Source of the DNA: Episyrphus balteatus | Lineage: Eukaryota; Arthropoda; Insecta; Diptera; Syrphidae | DNA length: 64,000 bases | Assembly: GCF_945859705.1 (NCBI RefSeq) | Contig: NC_079134.1 | Location: 152,369,718 to 152,433,717, forward strand | Direction of reading: 5' to 3' | Position numbers and translations under genes: made by a program | Notes under the pieces: generated by a model | Databases searched by the model: none | Told to the model about the DNA's origin: nothing | The model's input: only the letters and a program-made list of their open reading frames with translations | Shown here: positions 1 to 9,600 of the stretch, piece after piece | Numbering within the stretch: position 1 is the first letter of the stretch | Layout of the letters: each line of letters starts with the position of its first letter

Positions 1-447
1 TATTATAGAGCACTTCTGATTGTCGTAGAATCTTGAAATTTGGTAGAATAGTAGAGCTGGTAGTTCATACAAAGGAAAAAATTTAAAACTTGAGAATTTC
101 AGCCAGGGGGCGTGGCAACCGCCCATTTCCGCTGAGTTTTCATAAATTATTATAGAGCACTTCTGATTGTCGTAGAATCTTGAAATTTGGTAGAATGGTA
201 GAGCTGGTAGTTTATACAAAGGAAAAAATTTTAAATTTGAGAATTTCAGCCAGGGGGCGTGGCAACCGGCATTCTTGCTGAATTTTCATCAAATATTATA
301 GAGCACTTCTGATTGTCGTAGAATCTTGAAATTTGGTAGAATGGTGGAGCTGGTAGTTTACACAAAGGAAAAAATTTAAAGTTTGAGAATTTCAGGCAGG
401 GGGCGTGGCAACCACCCATTTTCACTGAATTTTCATCAAATATAGAG
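1..447. repeat. 147-bp tandem repeat, three units
   Basis: Three consecutive units begin with the same TATTATAGAGCAC motif at 1, 148 and 294, so the period is 146-147 bp. Each contains a conserved GGGGGCGTGGCAACC block and ends near a GAATTTTCATCAAA motif. Units differ by scattered substitutions. The left boundary is cut by the window edge. A partial array of the same repeat lies at 32930-33210, also directly followed by the same foldback, so array and hairpin travel together. The short open frames across it are accidental. No known family could be named. Confidence 0.85.
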
Positions 448-486
448 ATTTTATATTCTACAGCCATACCTTGCAAAAAGTAGTGA

Positions 487-832
487 AATCACAACAAAAA
501 CATTACTGTTAAAAAAAGAGCCAAGTTCTCTTATATTGAAATTATGCTGGCACAAAAAGTACTGAGATGTAAAAGTGTACCAAGTTCTAAAGTTTGGGTT
601 CAAATTCGTATCAATAAAATTTTGATTGTTTACTTGGCAATTTTTGAAATAACTTTAAAAATCGATAATTAAGAAAAATTGTCAAGTAAACAATCAAAAT
701 TTTATTGATACGAATTTGAACCCAAACTTTAGAACTTGGTACACTTTTACATCTCAGTACTTTTTGTGCCAGCATAATTTCAATATAAGAGAACTTGGCT
801 CTTTTTTTAACAGTAATGTTTTTGTTGTGATT
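487..832. mobile_element. Foldback (inverted-repeat) element, copy 1
   Basis: The segment is a near-perfect inverted repeat. The left arm (about 487-645) starts AATCACAACAAAAACATTAC and the right arm (about 675-832) is its reverse complement, with a loop of roughly 30 bp. Arms differ at very few positions. A second copy at 33250-33602 has the same arms with more differences. The right arm runs directly into the retrotransposon ORF, so the last ~25 codons of that open frame are really hairpin sequence. No clear target duplication is visible. It carries no coding capacity and is a non-autonomous foldback or MITE-like element. Confidence 0.8.
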
Positions 833-2133
833 GGACTTAAAATAATTTGTCTGCGTAAATTAGCTTGACTGTAGCTGAAATTAAGACGATCCAGAGCAGA
901 TGGAGATGTTATTGACCCATTTATTAATTTTAAAATAAAACATAACTGTAAATATTGTCTATGGCACGATAATAACGGAAGATTGATTAACCTCAATCTA
1001 TTTGCGTACGGGGGAAGTGTATATCCTGGAGACCACGGGAGAAAACGTAGACAAAAACGCATGAACCTTCTTTGGGTGCTCTCAAGGCGGTCTATGTGAA
1101 CTGTGTAGTATGGTGCCCATATTACACAGCCGTATTCTAGAACTGGTCTCACAAAAGACACATAAAGTAGTTTTACGACGTAAGGATCCTGGAACTCACG
1201 AGCAAATCGTTTAATAAATCCTAAAATTCTATTTGCTTTCTTTACGATATAATTGTAGTGATCAATGAAAGCCAGTTTTTGGTCAAGAATAATTCCGAGG
1301 TCGGAAAAGAGGGATAATTTATCCAGTGGGAATGTGTCCAACGTATAGTCATATTTGTCTAAATTTAATAAAAGACTGTTTTTATCACACCATTCTCTGA
1401 ATGAATACAGATCACTTTGAAGATCTAAACAATCTCTTGTTGATGTTATTTTCTTAAAAATTTTTACATCGTCAGCGTAGATAAGTACAGATGAGTTTTT
1501 CAAAATTGAAGGCAAGTCATTAATATATAATATAAATAACAATGGACCGAGGTGGCTACCTTGGGGAACACCAGAATTAATAAAAAATTTATCAGAAAGT
1601 TCATTTCTGAAATTCACACTATAAGTTCTATTTCCTAAATAAGATGAAATCCATAATAAAAACGATTCGTTAAAACCCATAGCTCTTAGTTTAAGTATAA
1701 GTGTTTTGTGACAAAGCTTATCGAACGCTTTGCTAAAGTCGGTGAACACACAATCAACTTGTTTATGATCCTCAAACGCATCGAGGCAAAACGTAGTAAA
1801 ATGGAACAAATTAGTTACTGTTGATTTATTTTGAATGAATCCATGCTGATTGTCACAGATAATGGATCTACAGTTAAAAGACAAGACTTCACATATAATG
1901 GACTCGAATATTTTTGGGATGACAGAAAGTTTTGCAATAGGACGATAATTGGTAATTTCATTCTTAGACCCTTTTTTGTGAACTGGTGTTATAAATGCAC
2001 TTTTCCACAATATAGGAAATGTTGAGAAATTAATAGATATATTGAAAAGAACACAAAGAGGATAGGATAATTCTGACACACACTTCTTCAAAACACAAGA
2101 TGGAACACCATCAGGGCCCGAAATAAATACCAA
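754..2133 (-). pseudogene. 5'-truncated non-LTR retrotransposon reverse transcriptase
   Basis: This 459-codon open frame is the reverse transcriptase part of a LINE-type, probably jockey-like, retrotransposon. It opens near the usual start of the RT domain (SGPDGVPS) and shows finger motif NYRPIAKLS, motif A FTDFSKAFDK with its aspartate, motif B GVPQGS, and catalytic motif C YADD, then the thumb region LGIILDQKLAF. The 5' part (ORF1, endonuclease) is absent. A short in-frame deletion is likely between LNLDKY and DYTLDTFP, where related elements carry about 10-15 more residues. The last ~25 codons (754-832) come from the adjoining foldback. It keeps an open frame but cannot be a complete element. 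Clade assignment is from motif resemblance only. Confidence 0.9.
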
Positions 2134-2880
2134 AAGAAATTTAGGTGAAGTACCAAAATGGTATTGCTTGGCAGAACACTACTAAAAATGACTCACCCAG
2201 AAGGTAAGACTGAAAGCAAGTTGTTTATATACGTGATATGTTGTTACTTGCTGTTCAGTCGGCAGATTGACAGGTTGAATGGTGATGGTATAGTTAGTAT
2301 TTGTAGTTAAATTTCACAAGCACTCGGGTTTTGCAACATGTATAGAAATGAAAGCAATATTTTGGATTCAATGTATAGCATCAACTAGCTTCTTAGCAGA
2401 ACATATACAAAAATGTTTCACTCACCGGGAAAGAAGGAAACAAAAATATAAAATTTAACGGGAGCAAATTACTCTGAGAGAAATCGAAGAAAAATGTAAA
2501 AAATAGTATATATTCACTGAGAGGGATTTTGTTATATTTTATTGTCACAAGTTTTATTTATTTTATTAATTTTATCACACTAATATAGAGTGTACCACAA
2601 ATTAAATTTAAACAGAATGTAGCAAAATAGTTTAATATTTAATAAATGAATTTTAAATTAAATGGGCGCAATAGAACTGGAAAAAATGGCAATTTACGGG
2701 AGCGAATTTGAACAGACGTCTGATTAAGTTAAAGCTTACTCGAGAGAGTGAGTAGTTTTCAATTTATTCTGTGAAATTTACACATGTTGTGCGGTTCAGA
2801 ACGTACGGTATACGCTTAACGAAAGTAAATGAATTGCGCATAAAATGTGCGGTATGGTAATTTTATGAGAATTGTGTGTG
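2134..2880. other. AT-rich sequence without recognised content
   Basis: No open frame of note, RNA gene or repeat structure was recognised here. The sequence lies just 5' of the truncated retrotransposon fragment. Confidence 0.5.
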
Positions 2881-2889
2881 CTTCAGCAC

Positions 2890-3000
2890 ACACATCAGCT
2901 TTGAGCTGATGGTTGAGCTGAGCTGTTAGGTGAGCTGAACTGTCGGTGAGCTGAGCTGAGCTGTTGGGTGAGCTAAGGTAAAGTGAGCTGTGATGGGTGA
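2890..3000. repeat. GAGCT/GAGCTG low-complexity repeat
   Basis: An imperfect run of GAGCTG and GGTGAGCT units (about a dozen) covers this tract. Its reverse complement relatives (CAGCTCAGCTC, GAGCTGAGC) recur at 4146-4230, on the other side of the duplicated segment, so the two tracts bracket it in partly inverted orientation. Confidence 0.75.
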
Positions 3001-3236
3001 GAGGTTACATTGATTTTTATTTGGAAAGTATAATGAAATTTGAAGATGTTTTAAACTTTTATAAAACACCATAGCTTAAGATGTTTGGTTCTAGTTATTA
3101 ATGCAATTATTTTAACACATGGATATTTTTATAAATAAAACAGATAATTTTTCGTTTTCTTTTTTTTTTATTTTTTTTAATAATAAATATGTTTATATTT
3201 TTTTAGTTAAATATTTCTTTTTTTATCATAAAAAAA

Positions 3237-4125
3237 AATCCGGTACAATCCGGTTTTTCGACTTTTTTCAAAATTCCGAGAAAATCGCGTTTGAAAGTTG
3301 GGGTAAATTTTTAATTTCAAAAAATCAGCGTATCTTTGAACGCTCCTGGTAGCTAAACCGCTTGAGAGCAAATTTTGGGAGTGATGCCAAATGATAGCTT
3401 GTGTCATGGGCCTACGCTTTGCACATTATCAGATTTTAAAAAAATCGCCTTCCATGTTAAACCGCCACATCATGCCTTTTGTTCAAAATCGTGCCTATTT
3501 TTTTACTTTTAAGTTCTCCCGGTTTGAGAACGCGTGGACCTACAGGAATGGGAGTTGTACCCAAATGTAGGTTAGAGTCCCCGCTACCTTTTGGCATCAA
3601 AAATTTTATTTTCATTTTCTTCAAAATTCCGCGATATAGGCGTTGGAACGCTTTGATCTAGAGACAGGGGAGTGGTGCCATATGAAAGCTTATATTCTCA
3701 GCTTCCCGATAGTGGTGTAATCCGGTTTTTCGGTTTTTTTCAAAATTCCGAGAAAATCGCCTTTGAAAGTTGGGGTAAAATTTTTTTTCGAAAAATCCCC
3801 GAATCTTTGAACACTCCTGGAAGCTAAACCGTTTGAGAGCAATTTTTGGGAGTGATGGCAAATGATAGCTTGTGTCATGGGCCTACGCTTTGCACATTGT
3901 CAAATTTTTAAAAAATCGCCTTCCATGTTAAACCGCCACATCATGCCTATTTTTTCAGAATCGAGCCTATTTTTTTTTTTTTTACTTTTAAGTTCTCCCG
4001 GTTTGAGAACGCGTGGACCTACAGGGATGAGAGTTGTATCCAAATGTAGGTTAGAGTCGCCGCTACCTTTTGGCATCAAATTTTTTTTTTAATTTTCTTC
4101 AAAATTCCGAGATATAGGCGTTATG
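3237..4125. repeat. Tandem duplication of ~410 bp, period ~472 bp
   Basis: A block beginning at AATCCGGTTTTTCG (3247) and ending at GATATAGGCGTTG (about 3650) is repeated from about 3718 to 4125. Shared landmarks include TTGAAAGTTGGGGTAAA, GTGTCATGGGCCTACGCTTT, CCGCCACATCATGCC and GTTTGAGAACGCGTGGACC. The copies differ by substitutions and small indels. The short open frames in both are not conserved as proteins. I do not recognise the parent element. Confidence 0.85.
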
Positions 4126-4145
4126 GAAGTGGGGGGCGCTTACTT

Positions 4146-4230
4146 TCAGCTCAGCTCAAATGAGCTGAGCTATGGTACCTAGCTCAAAAGTGAGCTAGCT
4201 CAAATTTGAGCTGAGCTGAAATGTGAGCTT
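4146..4230. repeat. GAGCT/AGCTC low-complexity repeat, second tract
   Basis: AGCTC and GAGCT units alternate, giving many small self-complementary stretches. The tract abuts the start of the 14-bp minisatellite and resembles the tract at 2890-3000. Confidence 0.7.
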
Positions 4231-4232
4231 TT

Positions 4233-4996
4233 TGCAACCCTGGCAACTTGCCACATGGAAATTACCACATGCCACTTGTCACATGCAACTTCCCACATGC
4301 AACTTGCCACACTCAACTTGCCACATTCAGCTTGCCACATGCAACTTGCCACACGCAACTTGCCACATACAACTTGCCACATGCAACTTGCCACATGCAA
4401 CTTGCCACATACAACTTGCCACACTCAACTTGCCACATTCAGCTTGCCACATGCAACTTGCCACACGCAACTTGCCACATACAACTTGCCACATGCAACT
4501 TGCCACATGCAACTTGCCACATACAACTTGCCACACTCAACTTGCCACATTCAGCTTGCCACATGCAACTTGCCACACGCAACTTGCCACATACAACTTG
4601 CCACATGCAACTTGCCACATGCAACTTGCCACATACAACTTGCCACACTCAACTTGCCACATTCAGCTTGCCACATGCAACTTGCCACACGCAACTTGCC
4701 ACATACAACTTGCCACATGCAACTTGCCACATGCAACTTGCCACATACAACTTGCCACACTCAACTTGCCACATTCAGCTTGCCACATGCAACTTGCCAC
4801 ACGCAACTTGCCACATACAACTTGCCACATGCAACTTGCCACATGCAACTTGCCACATACAACTTGCCACACTCAACTTGCCACATTCAGCTTGCCACAT
4901 GCAACTTGCCACACGCAACTTGCCACATACAACTTGCCACATGCAACTTGCCACATGCAACTTGCCACATACAACTTGCCACATGCAACTTGCCAC
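4233..4996. repeat. 14-bp minisatellite with 112-bp higher-order repeat
   Basis: The basic unit is CTTGCCACATGCAA. Variants (CACTCAA, CATTCAG, CATGCAA, CACGCAA, CATACAA, CATGCAA, CATGCAA, CATACAA) recur in fixed order, making an 8 x 14 = 112-bp higher-order unit. ACACTCAACT recurs at 4309, 4421, 4533, 4645, 4757 and 4869, giving six essentially identical higher-order copies up to about 4980, with degenerate monomers to the left. Because 14 is not a multiple of 3 and the monomer lacks stops in most frames, long open frames appear on both strands; these are artefacts. A shorter, older array of the same monomer is at 46082-46265. Confidence 0.95.
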
Positions 4997-5205
4997 ATGA
5001 AACATGTAACTTGCAACGTGTTGTGTGTTTTATGTTTGCCGTACTGTGGCGTACTGCATTTTTAAATACTAAAGTACTGCCTACTCTAAAGGTGAAACGA
5101 CAGCCCTGCTACCCAGGGTGATCGCGTCATAATCCCTTTGACATTCTTGTCAAAAAGTAAATTTTCATACTCACCCTCCCATAAGAAGTATAACTTCAAA
5201 AAAAA
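4997..5205. mobile_element. Conserved tail of minisatellite-bearing element, copy 1
   Basis: The ~190 bp after the minisatellite match the sequence after the array at 46266-46424, including GTACTGCATTTTTAAATACT, CTCTAAAGGTGAAACGACAG and GCGATCGCGTCATAAT-like segments. A small hairpin TTGACA-TTCT-TGTCAA lies at about 5137-5152. The match continues through GTATAACTTCAAAA at about 5188-5201. An internal minisatellite with a conserved hairpin-containing tail recalls Helitron/Helentron-derived non-autonomous elements, but I see no diagnostic terminus, so that is only a suggestion. Confidence 0.65.
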
Positions 5206-5211
5206 AAATCA

Positions 5212-5537
5212 ATGCAAAATTTGTGCTTTAAATATTTTTTTTTTATATTCGTCGATTTTCTTACAATTTTGACTATTTGGCCTATTAAGCCTGGTACGCA
5301 GCTCGCGCTAATTTTTAGCTCTCATACAAATTTTTGAAAAATTTTATCCGAGCTAAAATGATTCCCATATAAATTATCGATAACTTGTATGGGCTTTTTA
5401 TCTTAGCTAAAATTTAGCTCGAACAGCGTACCAGGCTTTATAGTTGAAATTGCTAATGTATGGCCAAATAGCCAAAATTGTACAAAAATTGACGAATATT
5501 AAAAAAAAAAGTTAATGTACACTTTTTGCATTGAGGT
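5212..5537. mobile_element. Nested inverted-repeat element
   Basis: Outer ends TCAATGCAAAA (5212) and TTTTGCATTGA (about 5527-5537) are complementary. Inside them, AATTTTGACTATTTGGCC pairs with GGCCAAATAGCCAAAATT, and further in AAGCCTGGTACGC (about 5288) pairs with GCGTACCAGGCTT (about 5424-5437), with AGCTAAAA motifs near the centre. The whole 326 bp can fold back on itself. No target duplication was evident. It is followed by an AT-rich tract (5540-5700) carrying degenerate GCAAATA/TTTGCAAT motifs. Confidence 0.7.
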
Positions 5538-5539
5538 TT

Positions 5540-8417
5540 TTTTCAATGCAGAATATTTTTTATTTGCAATAAATTTTTTTTTATGCAAAATATTTTTATG
5601 TGCAGTCAAATTTTTTGTATTTGCAAGAAATATTTTTGTGCTTACAAAAAATATTTTTTTTTTAAATTCGTAGTGGAAAACAATAAATTGTTTTAAAAAA
5701 TGATTTTTTAGCAGAAACTTGTTGGTAGAAGCGTTCCTAGTTCTAGTTCCCAATTCGGCAAACTTAAACTTTTAAATTAAAATTTAAAACAATAGGGCTG
5801 CCATATATAAAATCAAAAATCTGCATAATTGTAATTTTGAGAAAAACGGCTTCAAAGTTTTGGAAACGCATGTAATCTTATGGAACCTTATGCAACGGAA
5901 ATTCATAGTTTAGGCTTCTAGACAACAGATGGAGTGCCGACTTTATGAACATAGCTATTCTGATAAGATACAAGTCTGAAATTAAGTATTTTAATAATTT
6001 TCTCTTATAACATTCCAATTATTTTATTAAAAAAAAAAATAACAATAGACCAAAGTTGTAACTATTATAGGCTGTATTTTATTTATGTAAGGAATCGACA
6101 GAAAAGTTAGTCAAGTAAAAGGGTTGCCAGAGCTATAAAACTATAACTTTGTAATTAATTTTAACACAAAAACTTGATTTACAATTATAACTGTATGTAT
6201 AGCTCATGCCAGAAGCCATTGAACTTCTGAACATTAAGTACCTAAATATTGTAAAATTGTTTGCTTAGATATAGGTAAAGCTGAAAACTAGTGTCCATAT
6301 TTATCATACAAAAAAAAAAAAAACATTTATTATTAAAAAAAATAACCAAATTAGATATTGTGTGCACAGCGTAATAGGGCAGCCAAGAGTCATTAAACCT
6401 AAAAATGTTTAAATGTTGAAAAAAAAAAATAATAAATAATAATAAGCTACGGGGTTGAAAAGAAGAACTCTTATTGCCCTTATTCACCCTTTGAAAAAAA
6501 ATTATCAAGAACAAAAAAGGGTTACCATATCTAATTAATAAAACCTTAAAAAAAAATAGATTTACTAAGAAACCGATGAGAACAAAGATAAAATTCGGTA
6601 CCCAAAAAATAGTTCTGGTTTGCATCACAAAGACAAGAAAAAATTTCATTAGCGTCAGAATGTTTCCATTTTAGATAAATAGATAATCAGACAAAGAATA
6701 TTCTCGAGAAATGCAAAAAGTCGATTATTATTCATTGAAATCATTAGATAGCTTTACTTTTCTAAAAATACCTAAATTGAGGTCTCTTTACCACAAAATT
6801 ATTAATTAACCATAAAGCGTATACCTCTCCAACTTTACTAAATAAACCTAATACAACCTTAAAGCTTCCATTGCATTCCCAAAGGAATATAATATGTATA
6901 ATGTATATTCAGAAATACCCAAAAGTAAAATATAATAGAATCCCCTTTAACCCTTCATAATGAGAGGTTGAATTTTTCACTTTGTTTTCCTATTTTCTCA
7001 GAGATTTCATCTCCTAATGACTGGTAATGGGCAAAAGGTAGATGGGTGAATAGCCAAAAAAACGGTCTTCCAACACTTGGATTTCCCATTTGGAAAATGC
7101 TATATACCTCTGTGCCTTCTACCGACTTATAGATATACCTAGTTTTCTAGGTGTACGCATTCATCTCTATTTTTATTACATTCGAGTCTTTGGAAAACAA
7201 TGACATTAAAGCGTACAAATTATTTGAAAGCTTTCGGATTTCAACAGAAAAGGATCTCCTCTGAACTAGACCAAACCAAATGTGTGTTTTAGGGGTAAAA
7301 AAGGGGGAAAGAGGGTATCATTTCTATTTGGGCCAGTTTGAAAGGACTAACGAAATTTTCCAACACACGTTTATTAGATGGAAACAGGAGTCACTAGTTT
7401 TGCTCTTCGACTTCTTCCCTTTCTTTCTCACTCTCAACCTGGGAAGATTGAGAGTATAGAGGTACTCTATACCAGGAACCTTAATCATCTGACGTTGAAT
7501 GAAGATTTATGGTTTGCAGCACCCTTTTGCAGTGGTTGGCGTGATGGTGGTGGTGGTTCCTGGATGATGGTTGTAGGTGCGCTCCCAGCTCTAGTGTCCA
7601 AATATACGATAGAGATGAAATGACTTGATTTTGTGTGTTCTACTATAGGAAGCTTTAACATTACCACATTACCAGATTGTATACATCCCTGACAAAGAAG
7701 AGAGAACCACGAGGGTGGCCATCACACACTGAGATATGCATTGCTCTTGGACGACGAAAACTATAACATTAAATCCTTGGGCGGTACTCTGTGTGTTGGT
7801 TGTTGGTCAAAATATAGAGTTCTTTCAGTCAGTATGCATGATGTTTTGATTTTTATTGCTTGGCCAAGAATGCAGAATGAAGGTACTTGAAATAAACGCT
7901 GCCACAAACTCAGATGGAAGTTTTGCCATTTTAATTGTGTGTGTAAGTGTGTGTCTTTGGGGTGTGTGTTAATGAAACCATTAATTATTAAGGGTCATAA
8001 AATTGGAGGCATTTTCTCTGGATTTCTCTCATTTGTAGAGAAATGGCCGTTGATAATGAACATAAGTCTTGTACTGTTGGTAAGATATAATGTGATTTGA
8101 TAGCTTTTGTTCTTAATCTTCTTAAAAACTTTGTAAGAAAAATAAATTACTCAAATACAAACTTTGATTCAGTTCTTGATTCGGTTTTGGAATCTTACAT
8201 TTTCAAACAACAAAAATTAAATTAAAATTAATTTTATTGCGGAATCATCTGGTTTATCTAGAGTACATATTATGGCCAAACAAAAGGGTTTTCTCGAATT
8301 CAAGCACGAGCTCTAGCTCTGTTAGGAATTTATTTCCACGCCACATCATCAATTTTTTCTCCCAGCCAGGTTTTCCCAATTCTGCTCAGAGCCAGCTTAA
8401 TATGATCAAAAAGTTTC
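5540..8417. other. Intergenic single-copy sequence
   Basis: Mostly AT-rich, with many A and T homopolymers. No exon-like reading frame, RNA gene or transposon end was recognised. The stretch 7300-7980 is more complex and richer in GC than its surroundings and contains short runs such as GATGGTGGTGGTGG and GTGTGTGTAAGTGTGTG, but there is no conserved peptide in any frame. Confidence 0.5.
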
Positions 8418-9310
8418 AGGACTCTTTGAACTCTCTTGTTAAGACTTTTTAACTTCATGAAGACTCTTTATTTCATGAAGTCACACCCCTGTTTGAAGCC
8501 TTTTAACTTCATGAAGACTTTTTATTTTATAAAGTCTGAATCTTTATTGAAGCCTTTTAACTTCATGAAGTCTTATTACTCTTTGAAGCCTTTTAACTTC
8601 AAGAAGACTTTTTATTTTATAAGGTCTGAATCTTTTATGAAGCCTTTTAACTTCATGAAGACCTTTTATTTTATGAAGTCTGAATCTTTTTTGAAGCCTT
8701 TTAACTTCAAGAAGACTTTTTATTTTATTAAGTCTGAATCTTTTTTGAAGCCTTTTAACTTCATGAAGTCTCATCACTCTTTGAAGCCTCTTAACTTATT
8801 GAAGACTTTTTTGTTACGTGAAGTTTGATCACTCTTTGAAGCCACTTAACTTCATGATGACTTTTTATTTCAAAAAGTCTCATCTCTTTTTGAAGTCTTT
8901 TGACTTCATGAAGTCTCATAACTCTTTGAAGCTTCTTATTTCAAGAAGTCTCATCCGTCATTGAAGCCTTTTAGCTTCTTGAAGACTTTTTATCTCAAGA
9001 AGTCTCATTCCTCTTTAGGAAGTCTATTCACTTCTTGAAGCCTCTAAGCATCATTGAGACTTTTTATTCCAGGAAGTCTTATCACTCTTTGAAGTCTTTT
9101 AACTTCATGATTATATTTTATTTCAAGAAGTTTCATCACTCTTTGAAGCCTCTTTTCATGAAGACTTTTCGTTTATAAAAGTCTTATCCCTTTTTGAAGC
9201 CTTTTGATTTTATAAAGTCTCATAGCTCTTTGAAGCCTCTTAACTTCATGATTGCTTTTAATTTCACCATTTCTCATCCCTCTTTGAAGCTTCTTAGCTC
9301 CATGAGGACT
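8418..9310. repeat. Degenerate ~54-bp minisatellite built on CTTCATGAAG
   Basis: About 890 bp of repeated TTGAAGCCTTTTAACTTC, ATGAAGACTTTTTATTT and ATGAAGTCTGAATC blocks form units of about 54 bp with shorter 36-bp variants. The palindrome CTTCATGAAG recurs in most units, so each unit can form a small hairpin. The more regular left half is open in one plus-strand frame (8436-8828), giving a peptide with repeats like LKPFNFMKTFYF. There is no splice context and the right half decays, so I treat it as non-coding. Confidence 0.85.
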
Positions 9311-9600
9311 TTTGGAAAACTTCGATTCGATCTTATAAAATGCTTAAAGACTAAACTTTATGTTTCCATCAAAGCAAGTATTCAATTCTGTAAGCTCTTA
9401 TCTTTACAAAAAGATCTCGGTCAGTTGACAATTTCTTATACCAAAGCAATTCCGCCCTTAGTCGTGCATAAGTCTCTCAACAAATTTATACAACTCCCTT
9501 GACAAATAAACCAAAGGAAAAAATTTAATTAATGAATTCGCGTGAGTCTTATCTATCTAATTTGTCAAAACTAAATTGGTCTTACAGAGTTGTAACTGGG

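Noticed and set aside
4233..4996. CRISPR-like regular array
   Set aside because: There are no unique spacers; the entire tract is 14-bp monomers, and the context is an insect genome.
4200..5121. Long cysteine/histidine-rich open frames on both strands
   Set aside because: All frames of the 14-bp minisatellite read as the same repeated peptide. The pattern follows from the monomer, not from selection on protein.
8436..8828. 130-residue repeat protein (LKPFNFMKTFYF units)
   Set aside because: Frame lies within a decaying minisatellite that loses the frame in its right half; no splice sites or upstream signals support it.
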